Part shown: positions 1 through 6,237 of the stretch, piece by piece
Layout: every line of letters starts with the position of its first letter
How positions within the stretch are numbered: the first letter of the stretch is position 1
Assembly (NCBI GenBank): GCA_027325115.1
Contig: DAHWFG010000290.1
Coordinates: 1-6,303, forward strand
Source of the DNA: JAKBCQ01 sp021807585
GTDB taxonomy: Bacteria; Planctomycetota; Planctomycetia; Isosphaerales; Isosphaeraceae
Direction of reading: 5' to 3'
DNA: 6,303 nucleotides
Notes under the pieces: generated by a model
Told to the model about the DNA's origin: nothing
Seen by the model: only the letters and a program-made list of their open reading frames with translations
Database searches by the model: none
Program-made: the position numbers and the translations under genes

Positions 1-1
1 C

Positions 2-70
2 CGCGTCGTCCGCCGCCGCGAGACTCTCGCCGATCTCGTTCAACCCGAGCTCGAGGCGCTTCAATCATGA
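2..70 (+). CDS. 3' end of an unidentified plus-strand gene (partial)
   Basis: An open frame enters from the left edge and ends at TGA 68-70, giving 22 residues: RVVRRRETLADLVQPE followed by LEALQS. An arginine-rich start leading into an amphipathic, leucine-spaced, acidic end looks like a normal C-terminal helix, and codon use (cgc, gtc, ctc, gag) matches the other genes here. Gene 1 begins 124 bases downstream on the same strand, too far to assume an operon. The family cannot be recognised from so short a piece, and an accidental open frame in GC-rich DNA remains possible. Confidence 0.5.
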   Translation, partial: RVVRRRETLADLVQPELEALQS

Positions 71-108
71 TTTCGTGGTGATAACTGTCTCCGGCGAATT
101 CTTCGATA

Positions 109-122
109 GAATCGATCGATTC
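109..122. promoter_or_regulatory. Perfect 14-bp palindrome upstream of gene 1
   Basis: GAATCGATCGATTC reads identically on both strands and is centred about 80 bases before the gene 1 start. A dimeric regulator could bind such a site. However, its core is CGATCG, which is very common throughout this window, so part of the symmetry comes from sequence composition. No convincing -35/-10 pair was found around it; TAGAAT at 107-112 is a weak -10 candidate that overlaps the palindrome. Confidence 0.2.
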
Positions 123-194
123 GACCGATCCTTCGCTTGCAATCGTATCGCTATATCCCCAACTACCCGGTCGATCCAGGTGGAAATGTGAACC

Positions 195-2621
195 ATGTTC
201 AAGCGATTCACGCCGCCGCGCATTGAAAATCGAACGTCTCTGGACGAATCGCCGCGGATCGACCGATCGGCTTCGGTCGCGGCGGTCGCCTTCGCCTTAT
301 CGATCGCCGTCGTCTTCGCGACCGCGATCCGCGACGCTCGCGCACAAACCCCCGGAACCGAGAGCTTCGCCAAAACCCCCAAAACCCCGGGCGAACTTTG
401 GGACGCGATCGATTATCTCGTCCGCGTCGGTCATCCCGATCAAGCAGTCCCTTATATCAATACGTTTATTAAAGCAAATCCTGACGACGCGACGCTCGCG
501 GCGATTCAGGACAAATACGGGATCGGGTCGATCCTGAGGCTCGACGATCATCCCGTCACCCAGGAATTGGGCAAAAAGCTCGCGACGATTTTCGACGCCG
601 CGTCGCGGCGCGAAGCGGTTCGACCCGCTCGCATCGAGAAATTCGTCGCGGCCTCGACGGGATCGAACGAAGAGCGCGCCTACGCGGTTCAACAACTCCG
701 CGACGCTCGTCAATACGCCGTCCCCTATCTTGCCAAAGCGCTCGATAAAAATAGTTATTCGGTACAAGAACGGGGCAAGATCGCCCGCGCGATGGGAGAG
801 CTCGATCGTACCGCGGTACCGGCTTTGATCGGGTTGCTCCAAAGCCCCAAACCGAACCTCGCCGCCGCCGCGGCCGAGGCGCTCGCTTCGATCGGCGATC
901 TCCGCGCGATTCCCAGTTTGACGATCAACGCGGCGCTCCCCGGAATTGAACCGACCGCGCAAACCGCGGCTCGGCGCGCGATCACCAAACTGACGGGCAA
1001 AACCTACGACGCACAGCCAAAATCGCCGATTCGCTTGTTGATCGATGAAGCATGGAGTTATCACCGACATGAACGTAAGTTTCCGGGTCCGAAGGTCGAG
1101 GTTTGGATCGACGATCCCGATTCAGGGCTGATTCCCGAGGTCCTTTCAACGGCGGACGCCGAGGCCGTGCTCGGGCTCGATTTCGCGCGCGGGGCGATCG
1201 AGATCGATCCGTCAAACCGCGAGGCGCAGGTCGTCTTCGTCAGTTTGGCGGTCGAGAAGGCGATCGATCGCGTGGGGGCGCCCAATTTTCCCACAAAAGA
1301 TCCGACAGGTGTTTATCCGATTGCGCTCGCTTCGGGCGCCGACGTGATGGGAGACGTTTTACGAACCGCGATCGCCGACGATCACATGGAGCTCGCCGCG
1401 GCCGCGGCGACGATCCTGGGACAAATCGCCGATTCGAGCGCGATGACTTCGGGCGCTCGACCGTTCCCGCTGATGGAGGCGCTGAAGGCGCCCGATCGTC
1501 GCGTTCAGTTCGCCGCGGCTCGCGCTCTGGTGATGCTCGACCCTCGGAAGCCGTTTCCCGGGTCAAGCTTCGTCGTCCCCGTGCTGGCTCGATTCCTGGG
1601 GAATCAACCCCTGCCCCGTGCGATCATCATCGATTCGAGCAACCGACGCGGCAATTTCATTGCGTCGCACCTGATCAAATTGGGCTTCGACGTCGCGACC
1701 GCCGAGACCGGCCCCGCGGGATTCGAGCTCGCGGCGCGTTCCGCCGACGTCGAGGTCGTATTCATCGAACCCGATCTGTTCGAAGGCGCTTGGACGCTCG
1801 CCGATACCCTCGCCAATCTTCGGGGAGACGCTCGCACCGCGGGATTGCCCATTCTTTTATATGGACCTCAAAATTATGAGCTCCGCGTGAAACATTATTT
1901 GGAAAATGACAAGCGATTGCGCTTTATCATCTTGCCCGTCGACGAGAAGGCGATGAAATCGCAGTTGGATAATCGGTTGGCGTCGATGCGAGCCAAACCG
2001 ATCTCGGCGGCCGAACGCGATATGTACGCTCAGACCGCCGCGGCGCTTCTGGGTCGAATCGCCAACGCCCCGGGAAGCCCGTTCGAGAACGACCTTGCGA
2101 AGGTCGAGGCGCAAATCACGACGGCTCTCGTGAGCGCGCCTCCGGGGGTGGCGATTCCCGCGACCGTCGCCCTGGAAGACATCGCCGATTCAAAGGCGCA
2201 GCAAAGCCTCGCCGACGTCGTGCTCAGTCCCGCGCGGCCGTTGCCGTTGCGCGTCACCGCGGCGGTTCAACTGGCGCAAAGCATTCAACGGTTCGGCCCC
2301 GTCATCTCGGCTTCGCAGGAAGAGTCGCTCGCTGCGCAGCTCAACGACGCCCGCTCGCGCGACCCCAACCTCCACGCGGCGCTCGCGGTGATCGTGGGAG
2401 CGATGAGGCCCAAACCCGCGTTCGTGGGCAAGCTGCTCGCTGATTCCGATCCGCTGGCGCAGTCGCCAAATCAGCAACCGCAAGGCCAAAACGGCGCTCC
2501 GCAAGCGAACCCCCCCGCGGCGCCCGACGGAAACCCTCCCGCGAACGAACGGCGACAAGCCCCCGCCGACGGCGCTCAAAAACCCGGGCCGGGTGGAATC
2601 CCCGCCCCCGATCAAAACTAA
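195..2621 (+). CDS. Exported HEAT-repeat protein with an embedded degenerate receiver-like domain
   Basis: 808 residues, probably a scaffold in the periplasm or at the cell surface; the exact role is unknown. Residues 1-27 are a long charged N-region, 28-45 a hydrophobic segment, and ARA|Q at 48-51 a good Sec signal-peptidase I site. Residues 67-98 and 322-357 look TPR-like (for example AIEIDPSNREA). HEAT-like helical pairs lie near 157-247, 386-450 and 605-738. Residues 475-600 follow the CheY pattern of alternating strands and helices: RAIIIDSSN, then VVFIEPDL, LPILLYGP and RFIILPVDE. The usual phosphorylation residues are missing: the acidic pair is reduced to D480, E525 sits where the phospho-aspartate should be, the Thr/Ser after strand 4 is absent, and L580 replaces the lysine before P581. 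Residues 755-808 form a Pro/Gln/Asn-rich disordered tail. The ATG has only a weak GGTGG (179-183) upstream. A plain HEAT protein without a true receiver is the alternative reading. Confidence 0.9.
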   Translation: MFKRFTPPRIENRTSLDESPRIDRSASVAAVAFALSIAVVFATAIRDARAQTPGTESFAKTPKTPGELWDAIDYLVRVGHPDQAVPYINTFIKANPDDATLAAIQDKYGIGSILRLDDHPVTQELGKKLATIFDAASRREAVRPARIEKFVAASTGSNEERAYAVQQLRDARQYAVPYLAKALDKNSYSVQERGKIARAMGELDRTAVPALIGLLQSPKPNLAAAAAEALASIGDLRAIPSLTINAALPGIEPTAQTAARRAITKLTGKTYDAQPKSPIRLLIDEAWSYHRHERKFPGPKVEVWIDDPDSGLIPEVLSTADAEAVLGLDFARGAIEIDPSNREAQVVFVSLAVEKAIDRVGAPNFPTKDPTGVYPIALASGADVMGDVLRTAIADDHMELAAAAATILGQIADSSAMTSGARPFPLMEALKAPDRRVQFAAARALVMLDPRKPFPGSSFVVPVLARFLGNQPLPRAIIIDSSNRRGNFIASHLIKLGFDVATAETGPAGFELAARSADVEVVFIEPDLFEGAWTLADTLANLRGDARTAGLPILLYGPQNYELRVKHYLENDKRLRFIILPVDEKAMKSQLDNRLASMRAKPISAAERDMYAQTAAALLGRIANAPGSPFENDLAKVEAQITTALVSAPPGVAIPATVALEDIADSKAQQSLADVVLSPARPLPLRVTAAVQLAQSIQRFGPVISASQEESLAAQLNDARSRDPNLHAALAVIVGAMRPKPAFVGKLLADSDPLAQSPNQQPQGQNGAPQANPPAAPDGNPPANERRQAPADGAQKPGPGGIPAPDQN

Positions 2622-2664
2622 TTTAGGATCATTAATCAATTTATGCTTTAGCATATGGATAAGA

Positions 2665-2710
2665 GATCGCCGAGGGACGAATCGAGCGATTTCGGTTCGC
2701 TCCCTTGATC
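2665..2710 (+). promoter_or_regulatory. Imperfect stem-loop between genes 1 and 2
   Basis: AGGGA (2673-2677) pairs with TCCCT (2701-2705), CGAA (2678-2681) with TTCG (2696-2699), T2682 with G2695 as a wobble, and CGA (2683-2685) with TCG (2692-2694), leaving a six-base loop and one bulged C (2700). A GATC pair (2665-2668 with 2707-2710) can extend the base. No T-run follows, so it is a poor intrinsic terminator. It could be a structured 3' end of gene 1 mRNA or part of the gene 2 leader. A smaller five-pair hairpin, TATGC-TTTA-GCATA, lies at 2642-2655. Confidence 0.35.
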
Positions 2711-2723
2711 GATACAAGAATCA

Positions 2724-2837
2724 ATGGAGAGGAGACAAGAGTAAGGAGAGAGGAAGCGGAGAACTCGAAGATTGTCAGATCGCCGGCCGCCAGGATTGAG
2801 GATCGAAGGACGACGAGGATTCAGGTAGGACGTAAAT
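2724..2837 (+). promoter_or_regulatory. Purine-rich leader and ribosome binding site of gene 2
   Basis: Positions 2724-2765 are almost entirely A and G, with repeated GGAG/GAGG words that look like ribosome binding sites but lie 70 or more bases before the start. The site that fixes the gene 2 start is AGGTAGGA at 2823-2830, seven bases before the ATG at 2838. A six-codon open frame (2724-2744) exists inside the purine tract, but nothing shows that it is translated. No clear sigma-70 or sigma-54 promoter is visible here. Confidence 0.45.
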
Positions 2838-3950
2838 ATGCCGATATTATCACCTAGCGATGTCGAGCAAGCTCTTCCCGGAGTGATCGGCGAGAGCGTT
2901 GCGATGCGCGAGGTTTATCGCGTCACGCGGCAGGTCGCCCCGACTCGCGCCTGCGTTTTGATCGTCGGCGAGACGGGAACGGGGAAGGAACTCGTCGCCC
3001 GCGCGATTCACGACCTGAGCCCTCGGAAAAGCGGCCCCTATATTCGCGTCAATTGCGGAGCGCTCACCGAAAGCTTGCTCGAAAGCGAGCTTTTCGGCCA
3101 TGTCAAAGGTTCGTTCACGGGCGCCGTCGATAACCGCACCGGCCGATTCGAGGCCGCGCACACCGGCACGATTTTCCTTGACGAAATCAACAGCACGTCG
3201 CCGAAATTACAGGTCAAATTATTACGAATCCTTCAAGAAGGCGAATTTGAACGTGTCGGCGACACCAAAACGCTCAAGGTCGACGTCCGCGTCGTCGCCG
3301 CCACGAACCGCGATCTCGTCGACGAAATCAACGCCGGACGCTTTCGTGAAGATCTCTATTATCGATTGAACGTCATCTCGATCGATCTTCCCGCACTCCG
3401 CGATCGACGCGACGACATCCCGCTCTTGGTTGAAAGTTTTCTCAAACGTTATACCGAACAAAACCGCCGTGAATCCTGGAGAATTCAACCCGATGCGATG
3501 CGGTTGTTGCGCGAGCACGACTGGCCCGGCAACGTCCGCGAGCTGCAAAATTACATCGAGCGCGCCGTCGTCCTCGGTTCGGGAAATGAACTCGTCGCCG
3601 ATCTCCTTCCGCCTCGTCTCCGCGGCGTCAATCCTCCCCGTGCGATCCGCTCGCCGCGCGGCGGAGGAGGGCTTGCGAGTCTCACCGCCGATCTCGTGCG
3701 CCAGGGAATCCTAGCCGCGGGATCGACCGCGAACGATCTTCACGATCGAATCGTCGGCCAGGTTGAGCGCGAGCTGATCCAGCAGGTTCTCACGTCGTGC
3801 GATCAGGTTCAAATCAAAGCCGCGGCGCGGCTCGGTATCAACCGCAACACGCTCCACAAGAAGCTCGCCGATTTCAAGATCGACGCCGAAAACGGCGATT
3901 CCGACCGCGACAAACCGCGCCCGCCCCAGGCCCCCGCCGACGACGAATAA
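2838..3950 (+). CDS. Sigma-54-dependent transcription activator (AAA+ plus Fis-type HTH, no input domain)
   Basis: 370 residues; a cytoplasmic bacterial enhancer-binding protein that uses ATP hydrolysis to remodel sigma-54 RNA polymerase. The AAA+ domain starts almost at once (VIGES near residue 16) and is intact: Walker A GETGTGKE (44-51), sigma-54 contact loop GSFTGA (91-96, Ser in place of the usual Ala; the key Phe and Thr are kept), Walker B GTIFLDE (110-116), sensor I ATN (155-157), arginine-finger region GRFREDLYYRL (167-177), and sensor II WPGNVREL (229-236). A glycine/proline/arginine-rich linker (about 262-280) leads to a Fis-family helix-turn-helix (about 301-348), with the recognition part in AAARLGINRNTLHKKL. 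There is no receiver, GAF or PAS domain, an architecture like PspF, so control must come from a partner protein, expression level, or constitutive activity. The tail 350-370 is charged and proline-rich. The start is fixed by AGGTAGGA upstream and by how close the AAA+ domain lies to it. Confidence 0.96.
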   Translation: MPILSPSDVEQALPGVIGESVAMREVYRVTRQVAPTRACVLIVGETGTGKELVARAIHDLSPRKSGPYIRVNCGALTESLLESELFGHVKGSFTGAVDNRTGRFEAAHTGTIFLDEINSTSPKLQVKLLRILQEGEFERVGDTKTLKVDVRVVAATNRDLVDEINAGRFREDLYYRLNVISIDLPALRDRRDDIPLLVESFLKRYTEQNRRESWRIQPDAMRLLREHDWPGNVRELQNYIERAVVLGSGNELVADLLPPRLRGVNPPRAIRSPRGGGGLASLTADLVRQGILAAGSTANDLHDRIVGQVERELIQQVLTSCDQVQIKAAARLGINRNTLHKKLADFKIDAENGDSDRDKPRPPQAPADDE

Positions 3951-4029
3951 ATATCTATGTATACAAGTTAATTAGATGGCGCCAAATCCCGCCGCGAACC
4001 GAGCGAGCATTCGATTACGCTCCGAACAT

Positions 4030-4067
4030 AAAAAGAAACACAAGCGCATCGATCGAGGGATCGCGCT
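4030..4067 (-). terminator. Likely intrinsic terminator of gene 3 (minus strand)
   Basis: Read on the minus strand, AGCG (4067-4064) and CGATC (4063-4059) pair across a four-base loop with GATCG (4054-4050) and CGCT (4046-4043), with a three-base bulge at 4049-4047. A T-rich stretch follows, TGTGTTTCTTTTT (4042-4030). The structure begins about five bases past the gene 3 stop codon. The first bases after the stem are TGTG rather than pure T, so efficiency is uncertain. On the plus strand no T-run follows, so it is not an obvious terminator for gene 2. Confidence 0.45.
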
Positions 4068-4071
4068 CGCA

Positions 4072-5922
4072 TTACTCAAACGTCACGTCGTCGAGATAAA
4101 ACCGGATCGGCGAGCCCTCGGCGGCGACGACAAAACAAAATCCGGTTTTGATGCGACTTAAATCTTTGCCCGTCAATTCGATCTCGTACCGTTTCCAATC
4201 TTTCGTGAGCGTCGCTTTGGCGAGTTTGGCCGACGCCGAGTCGGGGAATTTCTTATCGGGACCGAGCAGCCCGAACTCGAACGAAACGACCTCGCCGCCG
4301 TGATCGCCCCGCGCCCAAAAGACGAGCGCTTTGGCGCCCGTTAAATCAAACCCGCCGGGAAGATCGCCCCAGTCGTTCGGCGGGCTCTGCCACACCACCC
4401 CTCCCCAATCTTTCGTATCTTTATAATCAATCTGAAAACATGTTTTGCCCATATGCGGTTCGATCGCGCAGTTCGGCTCGAGCGTAAGCGCCTTGACGTT
4501 CCCCATCCAACCCGTCGGAACGTACGTCGGCGCGTCGCCCGCCTCGGCGTATACGCGGAGCGGAAGCGTCCCTTTTCGGGAAACGGCCTTTTCAATCGGC
4601 GCTTCAATATAAAATGGAATATTCACCACATTGGCGTTCTTGTGATCGTCGTGTACATATGCGAAGAGACGATAACCGCCGCCGCCTCGCGGGGCGAGCA
4701 GCTCGACGCTCGCGCCGTCGGTTTTAACGATCGCCTTGGGAAAAACGGCAGGCGCGGCCTCGGCGTCGCCTCCCGATCCGTAACTCGACGCCTCTTTTTG
4801 GACGACCCAATCGATTCGGATCGGGTCGCCTTCGGGATCGCTCGCCTTGATCAAAGCCTTGACGATTGAACCTGGAGCAACCTTGTCGGCGCCTTCAAGC
4901 TTGATCGCCGAGACCGACGGGCAGCGATTCTTGGGAGGAGATCCCGTCCAAAGCTCGCTCAACGCGTCGATCCCGGGCGTCCTGCTTCCGTCGGGCAGAA
5001 ACAGCCCGAACCATGTGGCTGTCGCTTCTTGTTTATGACCCCATATAAACGCATAAGATCCTAAACAAAGCGGTTTGGCGGCGATCGTTCCCTTGTATAT
5101 CTTACGGTAAGCCTCGGCCTTTTGATCGCTCGTCGGTTCGATCGCCGCGCCCCACGCGGTTTTGAGCGATTCCCATTGTCCCGCGGGCCCGAATTCGGCG
5201 ACGACGAACGGCTTGGTTCCTCCCGCCTTGGCGTAGCGGTCGGCGAGCGTCGCCGCGCCGCCGTAGCTGTTGATCCCCACGCTCTCGATATCGGGGCAAA
5301 GACGATGGACGTTTTTCACTTTATCGCCGCCGATTTCGGCGAGGACGGTCATCGTCGGATGATTCGGATCAAGCTTTTTGGCGAGCGACGCGATGTTGTT
5401 GATCGCCGACCAGATCGCGGCGTTATCCCCTTTTTCATAACCTTCCATCTCATTGCCGATTCCCCACATGAGGAGGGCTGGATGGTTTTTGAAGCGTTCG
5501 ATCGCCTTACGAGCTTTGTCGTACTGTTCAAAAACCTGATCGGCGTTGTTGTAGCTGAATCCGTGGCGTTCGTGGCCGAGCCAGATACCGATCGTGACGG
5601 TGAGTCCACGTTTGTGCGCCTCGTCAAGAACCTTTCCGGCGTTTTCGACGCCCCACGTTCGAACCGAATTCCCGCCCGCTCGTTTCAGTTCGTCGAGCGA
5701 ACCGTCGCCTCCGCCTCCCTTGATAAAATACGGCGCGCCGTCGCGAGTCAGTCGATATCCCGAGGCGGTTTTGACGATCTTGACGACCGCGGGCCGGCTC
5801 GCCTTGGACGCCGCGTGGGGCGTCGCCACGAATGCGACGATCGCAAAGCCGACAATGACGGGCGAAGCCGCGCACACCGTCAGGATCATCGTTGATAAAC
5901 TTCGGAAACGGTCGTTTTTCAT
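4072..5922 (-). CDS. Exported glycoside hydrolase, clan GH-A TIM barrel with C-terminal beta-sandwich region
   Basis: 616 residues, predicted to be secreted and to cleave or transfer beta-linked sugars; the substrate is unknown. A Sec signal peptide covers about residues 1-38 (hydrophobic 11-33, cleavage near PHAA|SK). The barrel (about 46-327) opens with GYRLTRDGAPYFIKGGG and LKRAGGNSVRTWG, a pattern shared by GH2 catalytic domains and GH72-like enzymes. The likely acid/base is E158 in WGIGNEME (end of strand 4) and the likely nucleophile is E243 in VVAEFGP (strand 7); NSY (218-220) and the aromatic FIWG (292-295) line the expected cleft. Residues 335-440 look like an Ig-like region (SDPEGDPIRIDWVV). 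Residues 465-616 resemble a carbohydrate-binding jelly roll (GGFDLTGAKALVFWARG, WKRYEIEL, then FYLDDVTFE). It is convergent with gene 2. A weak GAGA (5934-5931) lies eight bases before the ATG. The GH family cannot be settled by eye: the N-terminal domains of classical GH2 are absent. Confidence 0.92.
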   Translation of the reverse strand: MKNDRFRSLSTMILTVCAASPVIVGFAIVAFVATPHAASKASRPAVVKIVKTASGYRLTRDGAPYFIKGGGGDGSLDELKRAGGNSVRTWGVENAGKVLDEAHKRGLTVTIGIWLGHERHGFSYNNADQVFEQYDKARKAIERFKNHPALLMWGIGNEMEGYEKGDNAAIWSAINNIASLAKKLDPNHPTMTVLAEIGGDKVKNVHRLCPDIESVGINSYGGAATLADRYAKAGGTKPFVVAEFGPAGQWESLKTAWGAAIEPTSDQKAEAYRKIYKGTIAAKPLCLGSYAFIWGHKQEATATWFGLFLPDGSRTPGIDALSELWTGSPPKNRCPSVSAIKLEGADKVAPGSIVKALIKASDPEGDPIRIDWVVQKEASSYGSGGDAEAAPAVFPKAIVKTDGASVELLAPRGGGGYRLFAYVHDDHKNANVVNIPFYIEAPIEKAVSRKGTLPLRVYAEAGDAPTYVPTGWMGNVKALTLEPNCAIEPHMGKTCFQIDYKDTKDWGGVVWQSPPNDWGDLPGGFDLTGAKALVFWARGDHGGEVVSFEFGLLGPDKKFPDSASAKLAKATLTKDWKRYEIELTGKDLSRIKTGFCFVVAAEGSPIRFYLDDVTFE

Positions 5923-5977
5923 CGGGATATTCTCTACACATTCACGGGCTTGGCGTTTCCAGCGCGTCTAGTTCCGA

Positions 5978-6046
5978 TTATCATCAAGCAAGCGTCCCGA
6001 GGGATCAACCCTTGAGTGGATTGATCGGTCCGGGGCATGATGATAA
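5978..6046. repeat. Long imperfect hairpin (nested inverted repeats)
   Basis: Three nested stems line up in one 69-base structure. TTATCATCA (5978-5986) pairs exactly with TGATGATAA (6038-6046). GTCCCG (5994-5999) pairs with CGGGGC (6031-6036), with one T-G wobble. GATCAA (6003-6008) pairs with TTGATC (6021-6026), extended by CC/GG. The unpaired bases between the outer two stems are unequal (seven on the left, one on the right). No T-run follows on either strand, so it is not a standard intrinsic terminator. It could be a repeat element, a protein-binding site or a structured RNA leader for gene 3 or gene 4. Confidence 0.5.
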
Positions 6047-6085
6047 AGTCTTTGTCTGTAACTTCTACGCTCCGTGTGCGCATTC

Positions 6086-6112
6086 TTGAGACGACGGATG
6101 TTGGATTATACT
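6086..6112 (+). promoter_or_regulatory. Possible sigma-70-type promoter for gene 4
   Basis: TTGAGA (6086-6091) and TATACT (6107-6112) resemble -35 and -10 boxes, each close to consensus. The spacing is 15 bases, shorter than the usual 17, which weakens the call. Transcription from here would carry the whole 6114-6199 inverted repeat in the gene 4 leader. Confidence 0.25.
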
Positions 6113-6113
6113 A

Positions 6114-6199
6114 ACCCGACGCGCAAGCGAGGGTCCGATCAAATGATCAATTAAAAGTTTTCATGCTATTATCATAAGACCCTCGATTGCGCGTCGGGT
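6114..6199. repeat. REPIN-like doublet: two inverted 22-bp REP-like arms around a 42-bp loop
   Basis: The left arm (6114-6135) and the right arm (6178-6199) are reverse complements at 21 of 22 positions, the exception being G6127 opposite A6186. Each arm is itself an imperfect palindrome. On the left, ACCC (6114-6117) pairs with GGGT (6131-6134) and CGC (6120-6122) with GCG (6127-6129) around a GCAA tetraloop. The right arm keeps ACCC/GGGT but has lost one inner pair. The AT-rich spacer (6136-6177) contains a further ATGAT/ATCAT pair (6143-6147 with 6171-6175). Single arms built as small imperfect hairpins, placed head to head within about 100 bases, are the plan of REPINs, which are mobilised by REP-associated tyrosine transposases in other bacteria. 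Neither a transposase gene nor a second copy is present in this window. A MITE with short terminal inverted repeats is the alternative. Confidence 0.65.
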
Positions 6200-6224
6200 G
6201 ATATGCTTGCGCCTACGCCGCTTT

Positions 6225-6229
6225 AGGAG
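6225..6229 (+). promoter_or_regulatory. Ribosome binding site of gene 4
   Basis: A consensus AGGAG lies eight bases before the ATG at 6238. It is the best ribosome binding site in the window and is the main support for this start. Confidence 0.75.
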
Positions 6230-6237
6230 CGAGATCG

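Larger units (their letters stand above)
5923..6237. other. Divergent intergenic region between genes 3 and 4, no gene
   Basis: These 315 bases separate the minus-strand glycosidase from the plus-strand gene 4 and hold no credible coding frame. They contain two separate long imperfect hairpins (5978-6046 and 6114-6199), a possible plus-strand promoter (6086-6112) and the gene 4 ribosome binding site (6225-6229). No clear promoter for gene 3 could be picked out on the minus strand. The intervening stretch 6047-6085 shows nothing I can name. Confidence 0.7.

Noticed and set aside
297..1070. 257-codon open frame on the minus strand inside gene 1
   Set aside because: The product is arginine-rich and low in pattern, the expected shadow of a GC-rich gene. 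The plus-strand frame has a signal peptide and recognisable repeats.
1103..1879. 258-codon open frame on the plus strand in another frame of gene 1
   Set aside because: The product is extremely rich in Arg, Gly, Ser and Asp, typical of a shifted reading of cgatcg-rich DNA. It does not indicate a frameshift, since gene 1 is continuous across it.
2593..2799. 68-codon open frame spanning the end of gene 1 and the gap
   Set aside because: It starts inside gene 1, lacks a ribosome binding site, and its composition changes abruptly across the hairpin and purine tract; it is more likely chance.
3797..4161. Plus-strand open frames overlapping the end of gene 2 and the convergent gap
   Set aside because: They overlap the conserved helix-turn-helix of gene 2 or the coding end of gene 3, and are rich in Arg/Lys with no domain.
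5122..5895. 257-codon open frame antisense to the glycosidase
   Set aside because: It lies wholly within a well-supported enzyme gene and has no recognisable domain or ribosome binding site.
6114..6199. Integron attC site as an explanation for the inverted repeat
   Set aside because: The left side begins TAAC, but the right end reads GGGTGA where GTTRRRY would be needed, and no integrase or cassette arrangement is visible.
6114..6199. CRISPR repeat or intrinsic terminator
   Set aside because: There are only two inverted copies, with no direct repeats or spacers, and no T-run follows the stem on either strand.
6196..6210. GG-N10-GC arrangement (GGG then TTGC) resembling a sigma-54 promoter just before gene 4
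   Set aside because: Only the minimal GG and TTGC match; the rest of the -24 box (TGGCAC) does not, and the GG lies inside the arm of the inverted repeat. One such match by chance is expected.
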